64,000 bases of DNA. Origin: Paraburkholderia sp. BL25I1N1. Its GTDB lineage: Bacteria; Pseudomonadota; Gammaproteobacteria; Burkholderiales; Burkholderiaceae. Within the stretch, counting starts at the first letter, position 1. Each line of letters opens with the position of its first letter. The DNA lies in the NCBI RefSeq assembly GCF_003002025.1, contig NZ_PVZB01000030.1, forward strand, positions 43,214-107,213, written 5' to 3'. A program made the translations under genes and the position numbers. Below, piece by piece: positions 63,186 to 64,000 of this stretch. The notes beneath the pieces were generated by a model, which made no database searches, was not told where the DNA came from, and saw nothing but the letters and a program-made list of their open reading frames with translations.

Positions 63186-63905
63186 ATGGCACGATGCACA
63201 GCACCAGTTCGAGGGCACCAGTCGGCAGCCGCGCAGGCAGCCTGCCCTGCATGTGGTTCTCGTTATGGCGGGTACCGCAGCAGCTGTGGCAGCGGGTACG
63301 GCGGTGGATATGGCTCGTCCTCTTATTCTGGCGGCGGGAACAGCTACAGCAGCGGTGGCAGGTCCAGCGGAGGCGGCAGTTCAAGGCCGCGCTGGTCGAG
63401 TGCCGATTCTTCCGTTTCGTACACACCTGCTCAGGTGGCGTCACTCACACCGGTCCGCGAGGCTGTAGAAAAAGAAGCTGCGGCGAAGCCGGACCTTCGC
63501 GATTGCTTCCTCTGCCACGCCTGGGATGACAGGCAGGGCGCCGCCAAGGAACTGCACGATTTGCTCGAGGCAGTTGGTGTCAAGGTTTGGTTTAGTGAGA
63601 AGGACCTCGGCCTTGGCGTGCCAATGATGCGGGCCATCGATAGAGGCTTAGCGGCCTCGAAAATTGGGCTCGTTCTGGTGACCCCTGCGTTGTTGGCACG
63701 TCTTCCGAAAGAGGGCGTCGCTGACAAAGAGCTTTCGACTCTGCTGCAGGGTAACCGTCTCGTGCCCATCGTGCACGGCACCACGTACACTGCGCTCCGC
63801 GATGTCAGTCCCATGCTTGCTTCTCGAAGCGGACTTGACACGTCGGAAGACACGATGGCGGCGGTCGCAACGAAAATTGCCGAGCTGGTCGCCATCTGGA
63901 ACTGA
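63186..63905 (+). CDS. TIR-domain protein with Cys-motif and Gly/Ser-rich head
   Basis: A 239-residue protein in three parts. Residues 1-35 hold a CTAPVRGH...CPAC zinc-knuckle-like motif (Cys4, Cys20, Cys23, with Cys34 nearby). Residues 36-70 are low-complexity Gly/Ser/Tyr repeats. Residues about 104-239 are a TIR domain (DCFLCHAWDD, BB-loop SEKDLGLGVP, and Glu182 in DKELSTLL at the usual catalytic position). TIR domains of bacteria are often NADases acting in immunity. AGGGAG lies 12 bp upstream. The C-terminus ends against the IS256-family element, so its last residues should be checked for alteration. Confidence 0.85.
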   Translation: MARCTAPVRGHQSAAAQAACPACGSRYGGYRSSCGSGYGGGYGSSSYSGGGNSYSSGGRSSGGGSSRPRWSSADSSVSYTPAQVASLTPVREAVEKEAAAKPDLRDCFLCHAWDDRQGAAKELHDLLEAVGVKVWFSEKDLGLGVPMMRAIDRGLAASKIGLVLVTPALLARLPKEGVADKELSTLLQGNRLVPIVHGTTYTALRDVSPMLASRSGLDTSEDTMAAVATKIAELVAIWN

Positions 63906-64000
63906 GGACGTGTCAGAAATCTTGTGTGCTGAGGCCGGTTAGAAATCTCAGTTGATGGCGCTGGTGAACCGCTCGCCGAACAGAATGGCGAACTGATTGA
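63906..64000 (-). mobile_element. IS256-family element, end only
   Basis: The outer end begins within a few bases after the TIR stop (GGACGTGTCAGAAATCTTGT resembles an IS256-family terminal repeat). The rest lies outside the window. Confidence 0.7.
63949..64000 (-). CDS. IS256-family transposase, C-terminal end (partial)
   Basis: On the minus strand the last 16 codons read QFAILFGERFTSAIN, the typical C-terminus of IS256-family (Mutator-like) transposases, ending in TGA at 63949-63951. The rest is beyond the window edge, so intactness cannot be judged. Confidence 0.75.

Noticed and set aside
1..64000. CRISPR array, rRNA, integrase, phage structural genes
   Set aside because: No regularly spaced repeats, no rRNA-like sequence and no tyrosine or serine recombinase were seen on either strand.

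Overview
The window looks like an accessory or secondary-replicon segment of a Burkholderiaceae bacterium (Paraburkholderia, Caballeronia or a close relative). The pointers are a Burkholderia-type porin, a DUF3331 protein, many IclR, LysR and LacI regulators beside catabolic operons, and a moderately high G+C with less codon bias than a core chromosome would show. No rRNA, tRNA, CRISPR array, replication origin or integrase was seen.

Region 1 (1 to about 41.3 kb) is one large catabolic island. It begins with an Old Yellow Enzyme (cut by the window edge), an SDR, an NTF2-like protein, an SRPBCC protein and a flavin reductase. Then come an AMP-dependent acyl-CoA ligase, a PLP trans-sulfuration-type enzyme, a double-hotdog MaoC hydratase, a 2-hydroxyacid dehydrogenase, a CaiB-type CoA-transferase, an acyl-CoA dehydrogenase, an MmgE/PrpD protein, a LacI regulator and a TcuA-like flavoprotein. 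An aldehyde dehydrogenase-GST-IclR operon and a complete branched-chain-amino-acid-type ABC importer with a fused LivM-LivG subunit follow. Next is an operon of CitE-like lyase, APH-like kinase, divergent enolase homologue, etfB and etfA. A plus-strand run then carries a zinc alcohol dehydrogenase (TTG start), an orphan protein, a metallo-beta-lactamase-fold hydrolase, a GMC oxidoreductase, a second aldehyde dehydrogenase, an MFS carrier and ETF-ubiquinone oxidoreductase.

Region 1 appears to be tied together by two palindromic operator families. A GCACACGTGTGC-type palindrome lies upstream of the maoC, CoA-transferase, ABC-importer, citE-kinase-enolase-etf and alcohol dehydrogenase units, and in front of the lacI gene itself. 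At four of these sites it overlaps the -35 box of a promoter with a 17-bp spacer. A second palindrome, ATCACA-NN-TGTGAT, precedes the acyl-CoA ligase, the TcuA-like flavoprotein and the ALDH-GST-IclR operon, so IclR is its likely reader. Together the genes provide import, CoA activation, acyl-CoA oxidation with a dedicated electron chain (EtfBA to ETF-QO), hydration and C-C cleavage. The substrate is unknown; a small branched or unsaturated di- or tricarboxylate is one guess.

Region 2 (about 41.9 to 51.3 kb) is a second catabolic unit: NTF2-like protein, nitrilase-superfamily amidase, two RraA-family proteins, an SDR without the usual YxxxK, porin, MFS carrier, creatininase-family amidohydrolase and a divergent LysR regulator. 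It may serve degradation of a cyclic amide or similar compound.

Region 3 (about 51.3 to 57.3 kb) is degraded or miscellaneous: a sulfatase pseudogene with several frameshifts, a DUF3331 protein, a type II NADH dehydrogenase-like flavoprotein divergent from a TetR regulator, an N-terminally truncated MFS pseudogene and an SDR.

Region 4 (57.3 to 64 kb) is mobile-element-flanked. An intact IS630-family element is followed by a KAP-like P-loop NTPase. Divergent from it are a bitopic membrane protein, a lipoprotein with an LprI-like C-terminus and a TIR-domain protein with a cysteine/glycine-rich head. An IS256-family element starts right after the TIR gene. This last set is the best candidate here for an undescribed (possibly defence-related) system.
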